This document shows, in pieces, positions 7,764 through 13,505 of a stretch of 42,400 nt of DNA (position 1 is the first letter of the stretch; every line of letters begins with the position of its first letter). Under the pieces are notes generated by a model. The model made no database searches. It worked only from the letters and a program-made list of their open reading frames with translations, and was not told where the DNA came from. This DNA comes from a virus. The position numbers were made by a program, and so were the translations under genes. Location: positions 1 to 42,400 of the IMG/VR virus record IMGVR_UViG_3300031726_000881; one strand, written 5' to 3'.

Positions 7764-8122
7764 ACAGCAGGCGCCCTGTTCGTTTTCTTGAGCCAGCCAC
7801 CGGCTTGCTTCCCGATGCTGCCCAGCAGCTCGATGGACTCAGCCCAGAGCTTGGGCGAGATGTATCGGGCATCGTGACTGACGCGCAGCAGGACAGTGAT
7901 GGCGCGCTCGGTAGCGAGCAGCTTGTGAATGTACTTAGCGCGGGTTTCGTGCTGGGTAGCATTGGCAAGGGCCATCAGGTCCAGCATTTCAACGCAGTGC
8001 TGGGTGATCTTCTCGCCCAACGCCCGCTTGACTGTTCGCGGCATTTGAACCTGTGCTTTTATAGCCAGATCCAACAGCCGGATACCGGTGCGGTGAATTG
8101 GGATTTCGGTGTGCAAAGCCAT
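7760..8122 (-). CDS. avd: Avd-like accessory variability determinant
   Basis: A 120-residue basic all-helical protein (LLDLAIKAQVQMPRTVKRAL, ITQHCVEMLDLMALANAT, HKLLATERAITVLLRVSHD) of the four-helix-bundle family to which bAvd belongs. Avd binds the reverse transcriptase and the template RNA and is needed for mutagenic retrohoming in the Bordetella phage DGR. Its place between the variable genes and TR-RT is the canonical DGR layout. Its stop overlaps the first ATG of the RT frame. The function is assigned from fold and position. Confidence 0.88.
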   Translation of the reverse strand: MALHTEIPIHRTGIRLLDLAIKAQVQMPRTVKRALGEKITQHCVEMLDLMALANATQHETRAKYIHKLLATERAITVLLRVSHDARYISPKLWAESIELLGSIGKQAGGWLKKTNRAPAV

Positions 8123-8162
8123 GACTTGGTGCGGCTCAGTTAAAGGATTGAAGGACTAAATC

Positions 8163-8621
8163 TCAAAATCTACGGACGGCAACAGCACCACCTTCGTAGC
8201 TCTTGCGGCCGGTGCTCTGGTAGCCGCCGTAGAAGAGGCAACCCCAGGCGGAAGAGGCGTCTTCCTCATGTGTCTCGCTAGACCAATGCCACTCGGGCTT
8301 GAGGTGTGGCTTGCAGTTGGCGTACAGCAAGGCCTGCTCTTGGCGGGTTGGGATCGAGCCGCCAATGCTGGCGGCCCAATCCATAGCGGCCTGCCAGGTG
8401 AGCTTGCCTTGCGGCCGCTGAGTCATCAGCACCAAGTGGTGGTCAACATGGCCTGATTCGTTGAGCACCGGCCCGGCATAGCGCTCACCTGGGAAAAGCT
8501 CAATTTCAGCTTCTGCATAGCGCCAGAGCACTGGCTTATTGGCATCCGCTTTGAACTGGGCAATCAGCTTGCTCAATTCGGTTTGTTTGGCCTCGATGGC
8601 TTCAAGGGTGATGGTGGTCAT
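8163..8621 (-). CDS. DGR variable protein 1 (C-type-lectin/DUF1566-like)
   Basis: A 152-residue protein starting MTTITLEAIEAKQTELSKLI, chosen because AGGAG lies just upstream; the longer open frame to 8891 runs antisense to meaning inside variable gene 2. The N-terminal ~25 residues are helical. The rest is a compact domain (LTWQAAMDWAASIGGSIPTR, EWHWSSE) of the DUF1566/formylglycine-enzyme-like C-type lectin type used as a DGR target. The C-terminal 30 residues are VR1, ending SYEGGAVAVRRF. Compared with the template translation, changes fall at Asn, Tyr and His codons (for example FNNGNQNNNH becomes FYGGYQSTGR). It should display a ligand-binding surface; the partner is unknown. Confidence 0.9.
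   Translation of the reverse strand: MTTITLEAIEAKQTELSKLIAQFKADANKPVLWRYAEAEIELFPGERYAGPVLNESGHVDHHLVLMTQRPQGKLTWQAAMDWAASIGGSIPTRQEQALLYANCKPHLKPEWHWSSETHEEDASSAWGCLFYGGYQSTGRKSYEGGAVAVRRF
8173..8258 (-). repeat. DGR variable repeat 1 (VR1)
   Basis: This 86-bp copy of the TR forms the 3' end of variable gene 1. It differs at 14 positions, all at adenines of the TR coding strand; the 30 bp nearest the stop codon, where homing would initiate, are identical. Upstream of the repeat the two sequences diverge at once. Confidence 0.95.
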
Positions 8622-8650
8622 GGTGGCTCCTAAAAAAAAGGATTGAAGAA

Positions 8651-9040
8651 TTAAGCGATGAGGGGAATCAAGCGGACGGCAACAGCACCACCTCCGAAGC
8701 TCTTGCGGGTGTCGCTCTGGTAGCCGTAGCCGAAGTTGCAATACCAGGCGCAAGAGGCGTCGTCTTCCTCGCTGGTCCAGTGCCAGCCGCTCGGCAGCGT
8801 GGCCTTGATGTTGGCAAACAACAGCGCAGCCACGGGCCGAGTGGGCAGCACTCCGCCTTGTTTCTTGGCCCAGGTAATGGCCTTGTTCCACGTGAGGCTG
8901 GTGCCGTTTCCTGGCAGGCGGATCACAGCGCTGTGCACACCGTCTTTGGTGGTGATGACGCCCGCAAAGATGCCGCCTTCAAGCGGTTCACCCAAGGCGG
9001 GTAGATTGGAAATAGACAGGGTTTTGGTTTGAGTGGACAT
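8651..9040 (-). CDS. DGR variable protein 2 (C-type-lectin/DUF1566-like)
   Basis: A 129-residue protein with the same fold as variable protein 1: LTWNKAITWAKKQGGVLPTR aligns with LTWQAAMDWAASIGGSIPTR, and GWHWTSEEDDAS with EWHWSSETHEEDAS. It lacks the helical N-terminal extension of protein 1. Its C-terminus carries VR2 (CAWYCNFGYGYQSDTRKSFG) followed by an extra hydrophobic tail, LIPLIA. It is the upstream member of a tandem duplicated target pair. No signal peptide or membrane segment is visible in either protein, so display on a particle or binding inside the cell are both possible. Confidence 0.9.
   Translation of the reverse strand: MSTQTKTLSISNLPALGEPLEGGIFAGVITTKDGVHSAVIRLPGNGTSLTWNKAITWAKKQGGVLPTRPVAALLFANIKATLPSGWHWTSEEDDASCAWYCNFGYGYQSDTRKSFGGGAVAVRLIPLIA
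8673..8758 (-). repeat. DGR variable repeat 2 (VR2)
   Basis: An 86-bp copy of the TR at the 3' end of variable gene 2. It has 12 differences from the TR, all at coding-strand adenines and largely at a different set of sites from VR1, so the two targets have been mutated independently. The 20 bp nearest the stop end are identical to the TR. Confidence 0.95.
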
Positions 9041-9070
9041 GGTTGGCTTTCTGGGTGGTGGGTGAAGCGG

Positions 9071-9343
9071 TTAGAGGGTGGGGTTGGCGGCGTGGTCACC
9101 GTGGCATTGCCTGCGGTTGTTTTCGGCGGTGGTGCCGTAGTTGGCGATCTGAACGGCGGCGGCGTCGAGCCGCTTGGCCAGTCGATCGGCAGTGAGGCCC
9201 CACTGATGGCATGCGCGGATGTAGGCATCCATGCCTGCAGCCTGGGCGGGAGTTAGGGGCTTGCCGACTGCGGGCACAGCGTCGGTTTTGACGGACACAG
9301 TTTTGTCTGGCGTATCGGTGAAGGTGATGGTGACTGATGCCAT
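9071..9343 (-). CDS. Hypothetical phage protein
   Basis: A 90-residue protein starting MASVTITFTDTPDKTVSVKT with GAGAG upstream. An N-terminal beta segment leads into a helical half (LTPAQAAGMDAYIRACHQWG, ADRLAKRLDAAAVQI). I recall similar short proteins in Burkholderiales prophages. It lies directly upstream of the two DGR target genes, within the leftward operon. Function unknown. Confidence 0.65.
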   Translation of the reverse strand: MASVTITFTDTPDKTVSVKTDAVPAVGKPLTPAQAAGMDAYIRACHQWGLTADRLAKRLDAAAVQIANYGTTAENNRRQCHGDHAANPTL

Positions 9344-9356
9344 GGCGATCTCTCAA

Positions 9357-9680
9357 TCAGGTTGGAACGACGTGGATGTGGGCTGCATTGCTCGCGAAAA
9401 GGCGGATGTCTGACACTGCTGCCTGGATGGTGATTTGGGCGCCTTTTTTGAGGCGCCTGGCAGCGGCCTGGGCTTGGTCATGTGCACCCGCTGGGAAGCG
9501 TTGCTCGGCCACCAGGTGGGTGCGCTGGGCGTTGTTTAGCTGGATCACGCAATAAAGCACGGGCACCATGTGCCCCTCTAGGTCGGAGGAGCGGCTACGT
9601 GCCTCGGCTGCTTTGACCAGCGTGCCGGTGTACTCAAGCAAGGCAGTAGCCTGTGCAGACGTATGCACGGCGCCGTTCAT
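9357..9680 (-). CDS. Hypothetical phage protein
   Basis: A 107-residue protein. The middle (GHMVPVLYCVIQLNNAQRTH, VAEQRFPAGAHDQAQAAARR) could form a small mixed alpha/beta fold, perhaps OB-like, but no motif is certain. Starts at an ATG overlapping the stop of the membrane protein gene upstream. Confidence 0.6.
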   Translation of the reverse strand: MNGAVHTSAQATALLEYTGTLVKAAEARSRSSDLEGHMVPVLYCVIQLNNAQRTHLVAEQRFPAGAHDQAQAAARRLKKGAQITIQAAVSDIRLFASNAAHIHVVPT

Positions 9681-9904
9681 GATGTGCCCCAGATTGGCTG
9701 CGTGAGCACATACAGGAAGCCCAGGCCAAAGAAAAAGCCCGCCAGACCCGCGATGGCTACGCGCTCGTTGCGGAACTCCCGCCAGATGTCGTCAGGCTCG
9801 GGTAGTTGCACGTTGCCCGCCTCGGGTGGGGTGGTGGTGGGGCTGGGGGTAGCCCCGGCGCGAGGTGTTTTGCGCCGGTCTGGCAAGGGATAGGGTTTCA
9901 TCAT
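9677..9904 (-). CDS. Single-span membrane protein
   Basis: A 75-residue protein with a Pro-rich, polar N-terminal half and one C-terminal membrane segment (VAIAGLAGFFFGLGFLYVLT). It overlaps both neighbours by ATGA and is followed by a second small membrane protein's end, so the two may act together in the envelope. Function unknown. Confidence 0.6.
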   Translation of the reverse strand: MMKPYPLPDRRKTPRAGATPSPTTTPPEAGNVQLPEPDDIWREFRNERVAIAGLAGFFFGLGFLYVLTQPIWGTS

Positions 9905-10086
9905 GGTTGCTCCAGGACGAGTTGGGTGGTGCGGGCGGCAGCGGCGGCTATCTGGGCGTCGATAACGCTGTCTGCCGTGGCCTGGATGGCGTCAAGCTCG
10001 GTGGGGCCATCCAGCAGGTAAGTGCAGCTCAAGCCCAGGGCAATGAGCGCGGCCAGGGTCCAGTTGATGAGGCGGTGGCGGGTCAT
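9901..10086 (-). CDS. Small membrane-anchored or exported protein
   Basis: A 61-residue protein with a basic start (MTRHRLINW) and a hydrophobic segment (TLAALIALGLSCTYLL) followed by a polar helix. The cysteine in GLSC is not a good lipobox because Gly stands at -3. It is translationally coupled to genes on both sides. Confidence 0.55.
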   Translation of the reverse strand: MTRHRLINWTLAALIALGLSCTYLLDGPTELDAIQATADSVIDAQIAAAAARTTQLVLEQP

Positions 10087-10346
10087 GCGGCACCGCCTTC
10101 GCCGCGTTCACTAAAAGCAGAGTGAAATAAACCCTTGGGACTGGGCTCGCCGAGGGCTTTGGCAAAGGCGGTGCGCAAGTCCGCCGTTGCTTGGGGCGTG
10201 AGCACCCTCAGGCGCAAACCGTCGGGAAACACCTGGCAGAGCATGCTCCCGCCTTCTTCAAGGTGCTTTGCCGCAAGCTGCTCAATCAGTCGGCGCTGCT
10301 GTGGTGTGGTAATGACCGTGCTGGCGGCCTCGTGCACGGGCTTCAT
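10083..10346 (-). CDS. Hypothetical phage protein
   Basis: An 87-residue protein. I place the start at the ATG at 10346 (MKPVHEAASTVITTPQQRRL), which overlaps the previous stop as ATGA; a longer frame to 10418 would run deep into the preceding gene. It is helical in its first half, then has a beta segment (SMLCQVFPDGLRLRVLTPQA). No family recognised. Confidence 0.6.
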   Translation of the reverse strand: MKPVHEAASTVITTPQQRRLIEQLAAKHLEEGGSMLCQVFPDGLRLRVLTPQATADLRTAFAKALGEPSPKGLFHSAFSERGEGGAA

Positions 10347-10801
10347 GCTGCATGAACCTTCAGATCCGGGATGGCATCCTTGTTGCACTTGCCCTTGAGC
10401 CGCAGGGAGTGCGCCCACAGCTCCATGGTGTGGCCGGTGCTCTTGCCGTAGGGAACAGCGAGGATGGCATCCAGCAGCACATGGATCTCACACCAGCAGC
10501 GGCGGCTGTCCATGTGGATCACCATCATGGCCGCGTCGTGCAGACGGTCATCCAGGCGGCGCAGGTCCGTCAGGTCAAACTGGAAGCGGTCGCCGTTGTA
10601 CAGGCCCAGCAACAAGCGTGCGCAAGTGCCGCCGCCACCGGTGTCGAGCATGGTGCGGGCAGCGGTGTAGAGCTGCAGCGCGGCGTCTTGCTGCTGCTGC
10701 GAGTAGTGGCTAAGGGTGATTTCGCGCTGAGCCTGGATGGCGATTTGGCGCGGGGTGAGCGCTGGTGCGGGCGCTTCGGTGGCGGTGGGTGTTGACATCA
10801 T
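10343..10801 (-). CDS. Conserved hypothetical phage protein
   Basis: A 152-residue protein with a very strong ribosome site (GGGGAGGAATC) before its ATG. The central block (CARLLLGLYNGDRFQFDLTD, LRRLDDRLHDAAMMVIHMDS) is the kind of conserved block seen in an uncharacterised protein of Burkholderiales phages. Two Cys and two His in DSRRCWCEIHVL and GHTMELWAH might bind metal, but that is speculation. It is the first undisputed gene of the leftward operon. Confidence 0.65.
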   Translation of the reverse strand: MMSTPTATEAPAPALTPRQIAIQAQREITLSHYSQQQQDAALQLYTAARTMLDTGGGGTCARLLLGLYNGDRFQFDLTDLRRLDDRLHDAAMMVIHMDSRRCWCEIHVLLDAILAVPYGKSTGHTMELWAHSLRLKGKCNKDAIPDLKVHAA

Positions 10802-11292
10802 GATTCCTCCCCCACAATGCAGGTTTCAACTACGCGGGGAATGTCATGAGCCAACAGGTTCAAGCCATCGGCATGGTCTGGTACAAGCGCGAGAATTTCG
10901 ACAGGTTGATGGCCATGTTTGAGGACCGTCACAAACTGCATCGCACTTTCGACGAGTGGCTGCGGGATGCCGAGATAGGCAGAAAGGCTCAGGAGGCTAA
11001 AGGCGTCCGGGTTGTCTGTGTAGACATAGACCCGGCCACTTTCCCCGCCTGGTGCGCCGGGCGTGGCTTGCGTGTCGATGCCAAGGCTCGCACCGAATAC
11101 GCAAATCTGATCGCCTACAAGGTGCTCACCGGGGTTGAGCCGCCGAAAGGCGTCCAGTAGCGCTTGGTTGGCTTGCTCGGCGTGGCCGGGCTGTTGATCT
11201 GAGATTTGCGCTAACTCAAGAACTCGAAGGTTGAGTTGCGCCACCAGAACCGCGTGCTTAGCCGCAGCGATTGACTCACGGGTCGTTGCCAT
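10798..11292 (-). CDS. Possible first gene of the leftward operon (antisense overlap)
   Basis: A 164-codon frame starting MATTRESIAAAKHAVLVAQL. In its favour: it starts 37 bases after the predicted PL start point, has GGAG eight bases before its ATG, and its stop overlaps the next gene as ATGA. Against it: residues ~45-149 are codon-aligned antisense to a plus-strand gene with a recognisable family, a phase in which stops are rare in GC-rich DNA. No family is recognised. The N-terminal 44 residues do not overlap the other gene and could be real on their own. Confidence 0.4.
   Translation of the reverse strand: MATTRESIAAAKHAVLVAQLNLRVLELAQISDQQPGHAEQANQALLDAFRRLNPGEHLVGDQICVFGASLGIDTQATPGAPGGESGRVYVYTDNPDAFSLLSLSAYLGIPQPLVESAMQFVTVLKHGHQPVEILALVPDHADGLNLLAHDIPRVVETCIVGEES
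10846..11160 (+). CDS. Conserved hypothetical protein
   Basis: A 104-residue protein with GGGGA six bases before its ATG. The pattern GMVWYKRENFDRLMAMFEDR, TFDEWLRDAE, VDIDPATFPAWCAGRGLRVD, KARTEYAN matches a small uncharacterised family I recall from many proteobacteria, with conserved WY, EWL and DPxTFPxWC blocks. G/C is enriched at its third codon positions. It runs against the surrounding leftward operon and is wholly overlapped by an open frame on the other strand (10798-11292). I consider this strand the better supported of the two. Confidence 0.65.
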   Translation: MSQQVQAIGMVWYKRENFDRLMAMFEDRHKLHRTFDEWLRDAEIGRKAQEAKGVRVVCVDIDPATFPAWCAGRGLRVDAKARTEYANLIAYKVLTGVEPPKGVQ

Positions 11293-11335
11293 TTTTCACT
11301 CCAGAAAACCGCCGTGGGGTGGCGGGCTGGAGTGA

Positions 11336-11364
11336 ATTACACCAGTTGGTATAGATTGAGTCAA
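11336..11364 (-). promoter_or_regulatory. Leftward early promoter PL
   Basis: On the minus strand, TTGACT (11364-11359) and TGTAAT (11341-11336) are separated by exactly 17 bp. It points into the leftward operon that carries the DGR. The -35, spacer and -10 are nearly the same sequence as PR at 12964-12992. Two operator palindromes overlap it. Confidence 0.75.
11338..11353. promoter_or_regulatory. Operator OL-a
   Basis: TACACC-AGTT-GGTATA, an inverted repeat of the form TAYACC-N4-GGTRTA that covers the -10 and spacer of PL. The same motif occurs three more times: 11363-11378, 12950-12965 and 12975-12990. Confidence 0.65.
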
Positions 11365-11378
11365 TACCTTTTGGTGTA
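11363..11378. promoter_or_regulatory. Operator OL-b
   Basis: AATACC-TTTT-GGTGTA, centred 25 bp from OL-a and overlapping the upstream side of the PL -35. The 25-bp spacing is repeated exactly in the PR region, which suggests cooperative binding of two repressor dimers. Confidence 0.6.
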
Positions 11379-11450
11379 ACTAGCGTAAAATATTTTTCCG
11401 CACCGTCGTGGTGTTGCGTGCACGGGCTACAGTGGCCCTAAGGAGTTTTT

Positions 11451-11981
11451 ATGGAATTGATCGAATTTGCGGAGAAACGCGGCGAAGACGCTGCCAAGTT
11501 CAGTCTGTCTACGCTGGATGTTGCCCGTGTGCGAGCACACAACTTATTGGTGTTGCTGCTGGGTGGGGCGGGTGCTATGGTTGGGCTGGTCATTGCCAAC
11601 AGCGCCATGCGGCCCTGGGTGCTGCTGTTGGGCGGCGTGGCCGCTGTTTGGTGGTTCGGGTTGGCGGCCTGGCTGGCTGTGCGTGGGCTGCGTACCAGTC
11701 CAGCGCGCACTTGGGCGGGTATTGGTGCACGCATTCTGCGAAAGGGCGAAGAATGGCAAAAATTTGAGGCTGAATCTATTGCAGAAGGTGGTCAGCCCAA
11801 GGCTGCTCTGCTGGCTTTACGTGAGCAAGAACTCTCGCTAATGGCTGATGCCGCCGATGAGTACCGCGCGGCCAGCACGCAATGCGCTGCCGCACTCGAT
11901 AGCGCCTATCTGCTGGCGGCGCTCACCCCGGTGCCTATGCTGTTGGCATGGGTAGTCGGTTATTTTTTTTGCGGCGGGTAG
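11451..11981 (+). CDS. Membrane protein, unknown function
   Basis: A 176-residue protein with a strong ribosome site (AAGGAG). It has two adjacent membrane segments (LLVLLLGGAGAMVGLVIANS and WVLLLGGVAAVWWFGLAAWL), a soluble helical region (~75-150), and a C-terminal membrane segment (ALTPVPMLLAWVVGYFF). It lies between PL and the repressor, a place where lambdoid phages often carry lysogen-expressed genes such as exclusion proteins. That role is only a possibility from position; no family is recognised. Confidence 0.65.
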   Translation: MELIEFAEKRGEDAAKFSLSTLDVARVRAHNLLVLLLGGAGAMVGLVIANSAMRPWVLLLGGVAAVWWFGLAAWLAVRGLRTSPARTWAGIGARILRKGEEWQKFEAESIAEGGQPKAALLALREQELSLMADAADEYRAASTQCAAALDSAYLLAALTPVPMLLAWVVGYFFCGG

Positions 11982-12078
11982 TCCCTGCGCTCAATCGGGT
12001 CGGGCTCTTTTTGCGGGGCGGTTGCTTGTGTCATTTCAGTCGATGATTGGTTTGGAGGTGTGATCAAGTTATTTGGTG

Positions 12079-12465
12079 TCAGTAGCAAATGCCATCTTGG
12101 TCACCAATACAGTCACTCACCACTATTCCATTGCGCATAACAACTTTGTATGGCCGAAATCCCACGTAGCCACCATAGCTATTTTTTGCATTAACCGTGC
12201 CTGTTTGCAAATAGCCAAAGTGCGTTGTGCCGCCTCTGATTAAGCCGTCGCGAAGTGCCCCTTTGACGCATGCCCCACCGCTTGTGAACTGTGCAGACAT
12301 TGGGTCTTTTAAAGTGGATCTAACAAATTGTTCGGCGACATCTGTGCACTGTTTAGCGGTCATGGGTTGACCGTAGTCAGCGTTATCAAGTTCAGCCTGT
12401 GTGATTGGCGCTGTGTTGCAGCCTGCGAGAGCGCACACAGCTATGACGGTGAAAAGTCTTCTCAT
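12079..12465 (-). CDS. Predicted lipoprotein
   Basis: A 128-residue protein. I chose the ATG at 12465 because AAAGGAG lies before it and because it opens a lipoprotein signal: MRRLFTVIAVCALAGCNTAP, with lipobox LAGC. The mature part contains four cysteines (KQCTDVAEQFV, GGACVKG, SDCIGD, GICY) that could form disulfides. It is a leftward single gene between the membrane protein and the repressor, so it may be expressed in the lysogen and alter the cell envelope. Its base composition is lower in GC than its neighbours. The precise role is unknown. Confidence 0.7.
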   Translation of the reverse strand: MRRLFTVIAVCALAGCNTAPITQAELDNADYGQPMTAKQCTDVAEQFVRSTLKDPMSAQFTSGGACVKGALRDGLIRGGTTHFGYLQTGTVNAKNSYGGYVGFRPYKVVMRNGIVVSDCIGDQDGICY

Positions 12466-12546
12466 TTCCTCTCCTTTGTTTTTGAACCAAAAAATCGTCA
12501 ATTTGTCAGTCTCGGCTGTAGGCAAGATATAGTTTGAAGGGCGGTT

Positions 12547-12927
12547 TTAACTGTCTGTGCCGTTTGCCCTGAGAGTTAATTCTTGGTCTTGCTTCAGCTC
12601 TTCTTCAATAGCCGCACGAAATGCAGACTGAGCTGCAGCCTTTCCCTCAACGCTTAGAAGGTTGTATCGATCGATATCAACCCTCGGTAGATTCCATATT
12701 TTCAGCTTGGATCTAAGGTCGGCGCCCGGGCGGTCCATTACCCCACGTTCCAGCTCTAACTTTGCCTCGAGCTGCCGAACTTTTTTTTCTGCAAATGCTT
12801 TTGTGCTTCCTTCTGGGAGGATCGCGGCCCAGTAGCTATACCCCCCAATCCCAAGCGCGGCCAACTCAGTGGCAGTCATTCCAAGCCGCCGCAAATTGGC
12901 CTTTCTGATAAGAGTGTCTTCGCTCAT
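12547..12927 (-). CDS. CI-like phage repressor (HTH only)
   Basis: A 126-residue protein whose N-terminal half fits the helix-turn-helix of phage repressors: NLRRLGMTATELAALGIGGY, then SYWAAIL, and STKAFAEKKVRQLEAKLELE followed by a short GVMDRPG turn, like the SFGEKxARxIExxLGLxxGWLD pattern of the family. It has no C-terminal peptidase domain, so it would not be induced by RecA-stimulated self-cleavage. It is divergent from the Cro-like gene and separated from it by PR and two operators. I infer that it is the lysogeny repressor acting at the four TAYACC-N4-GGTRTA sites. Confidence 0.7.
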   Translation of the reverse strand: MSEDTLIRKANLRRLGMTATELAALGIGGYSYWAAILPEGSTKAFAEKKVRQLEAKLELERGVMDRPGADLRSKLKIWNLPRVDIDRYNLLSVEGKAAAQSAFRAAIEEELKQDQELTLRANGTDS

Positions 12928-12949
12928 CTTGCTAGTTAATCACGCGACA

Positions 12950-12965
12950 TACACCAAAAAGTGTT
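12950..12965. promoter_or_regulatory. Operator OR-b
   Basis: TACACC-AAAA-AGTGTT, the weakest of the four operator copies (the right arm matches at four of six positions). It overlaps the start of the PR -35 and lies 25 bp centre to centre from OR-a, and 22 bases before the repressor start codon, so it could also control the repressor gene. Confidence 0.5.
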
Positions 12966-12992
12966 GACGCAATCTATACCTAATGGTGTAAT
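12964..12992 (+). promoter_or_regulatory. Rightward early promoter PR
   Basis: TTGACG (12964-12969), a 17-bp spacer, and TGTAAT (12987-12992). A start point about seven bases later falls on the ATG of the Cro-like gene at 12999, so the message may be leaderless. The element shares CAATCTATACC and TGGTGTAAT with PL. Confidence 0.75.
12975..12990. promoter_or_regulatory. Operator OR-a
   Basis: TATACC-TAAT-GGTGTA, lying across the spacer and -10 of PR, in the same position relative to the promoter as OL-a has in PL. Confidence 0.65.
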
Positions 12993-12998
12993 GTCGGA

Positions 12999-13271
12999 AT
13001 GGAACTTAAAACCTTCATCCGGCGTTTGCCTATTGAGCGGCGCGAAGAATTCGCGGTCAAGTGCAAAACGACCATTGGCCACCTCCGAAACGTCATGTAT
13101 GGATACAAGCCGTGCGCAACAGAGCTGGCCGTCCGGATTGAGCGTGAGTCTGGATTGCTGGTTCGTCGGCAAGAACTGCGGTCTGATTGGGCTGACCACT
13201 GGCCCGAACTGGCCCAAGCTCTCGCCAATCAAGGGCAGGGCGTTACACAAACCGCAGCACAGGGGGCATAA
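12999..13271 (+). CDS. Cro/YdaS-like regulator
   Basis: A 90-residue protein starting MELKTFIRRLPIERREEFAV. The block FAVKCKTTIGHLRNVMYGYK, then ATELAVRIERESG fits the Cro/YdaS helix-turn-helix family, in which a short HTH is followed by an LAxRIExxSG helix. A C-terminal tail follows (RQELRSDWADHWPELA). It is the first gene from PR, divergent from the CI-like gene, the usual place of Cro. No ribosome site precedes the ATG; the predicted transcription start coincides with it. Confidence 0.8.
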   Translation: MELKTFIRRLPIERREEFAVKCKTTIGHLRNVMYGYKPCATELAVRIERESGLLVRRQELRSDWADHWPELAQALANQGQGVTQTAAQGA

Positions 13272-13505
13272 ATGTTGATTCACATTGACCGCAATGAGCC
13301 GCGCAAACTCGACGGCGCTGCACACATCTTGATCACGCTGGACGCAAATGGTTGTGCGCGTCTTCATTCCTTCTTCCAAGGTCGGCAAGACGCGAGCTAT
13401 GCACAACTGACCGATAGCCAGTTGCTGAGCAAAGAAATTCCCAAACTTTTGGCAGAGCTGCGCGGTCAGATTCAGTCTGATGTCGGATCGGCCACAACGG
13501 AGTAA
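13272..13505 (+). CDS. Hypothetical phage protein
   Basis: A 77-residue protein whose ATG immediately follows the cro stop codon, with GGGGG ten bases before it. Sequence MLIHIDRNEPRKLDGAAHIL suggests a small alpha/beta fold. Its last 34 bases overlap the end of a minus-strand gene (13472-13681). No function recognised. Confidence 0.55.
   Translation: MLIHIDRNEPRKLDGAAHILITLDANGCARLHSFFQGRQDASYAQLTDSQLLSKEIPKLLAELRGQIQSDVGSATTE

Noticed and set aside
8622-8891. N-terminal extension of variable protein 1 up to 8891
   Set aside because: The extension is an out-of-frame reading of variable gene 2 (Arg/Leu-rich, including its VR), and a strong ribosome site exists at the ATG at 8621.
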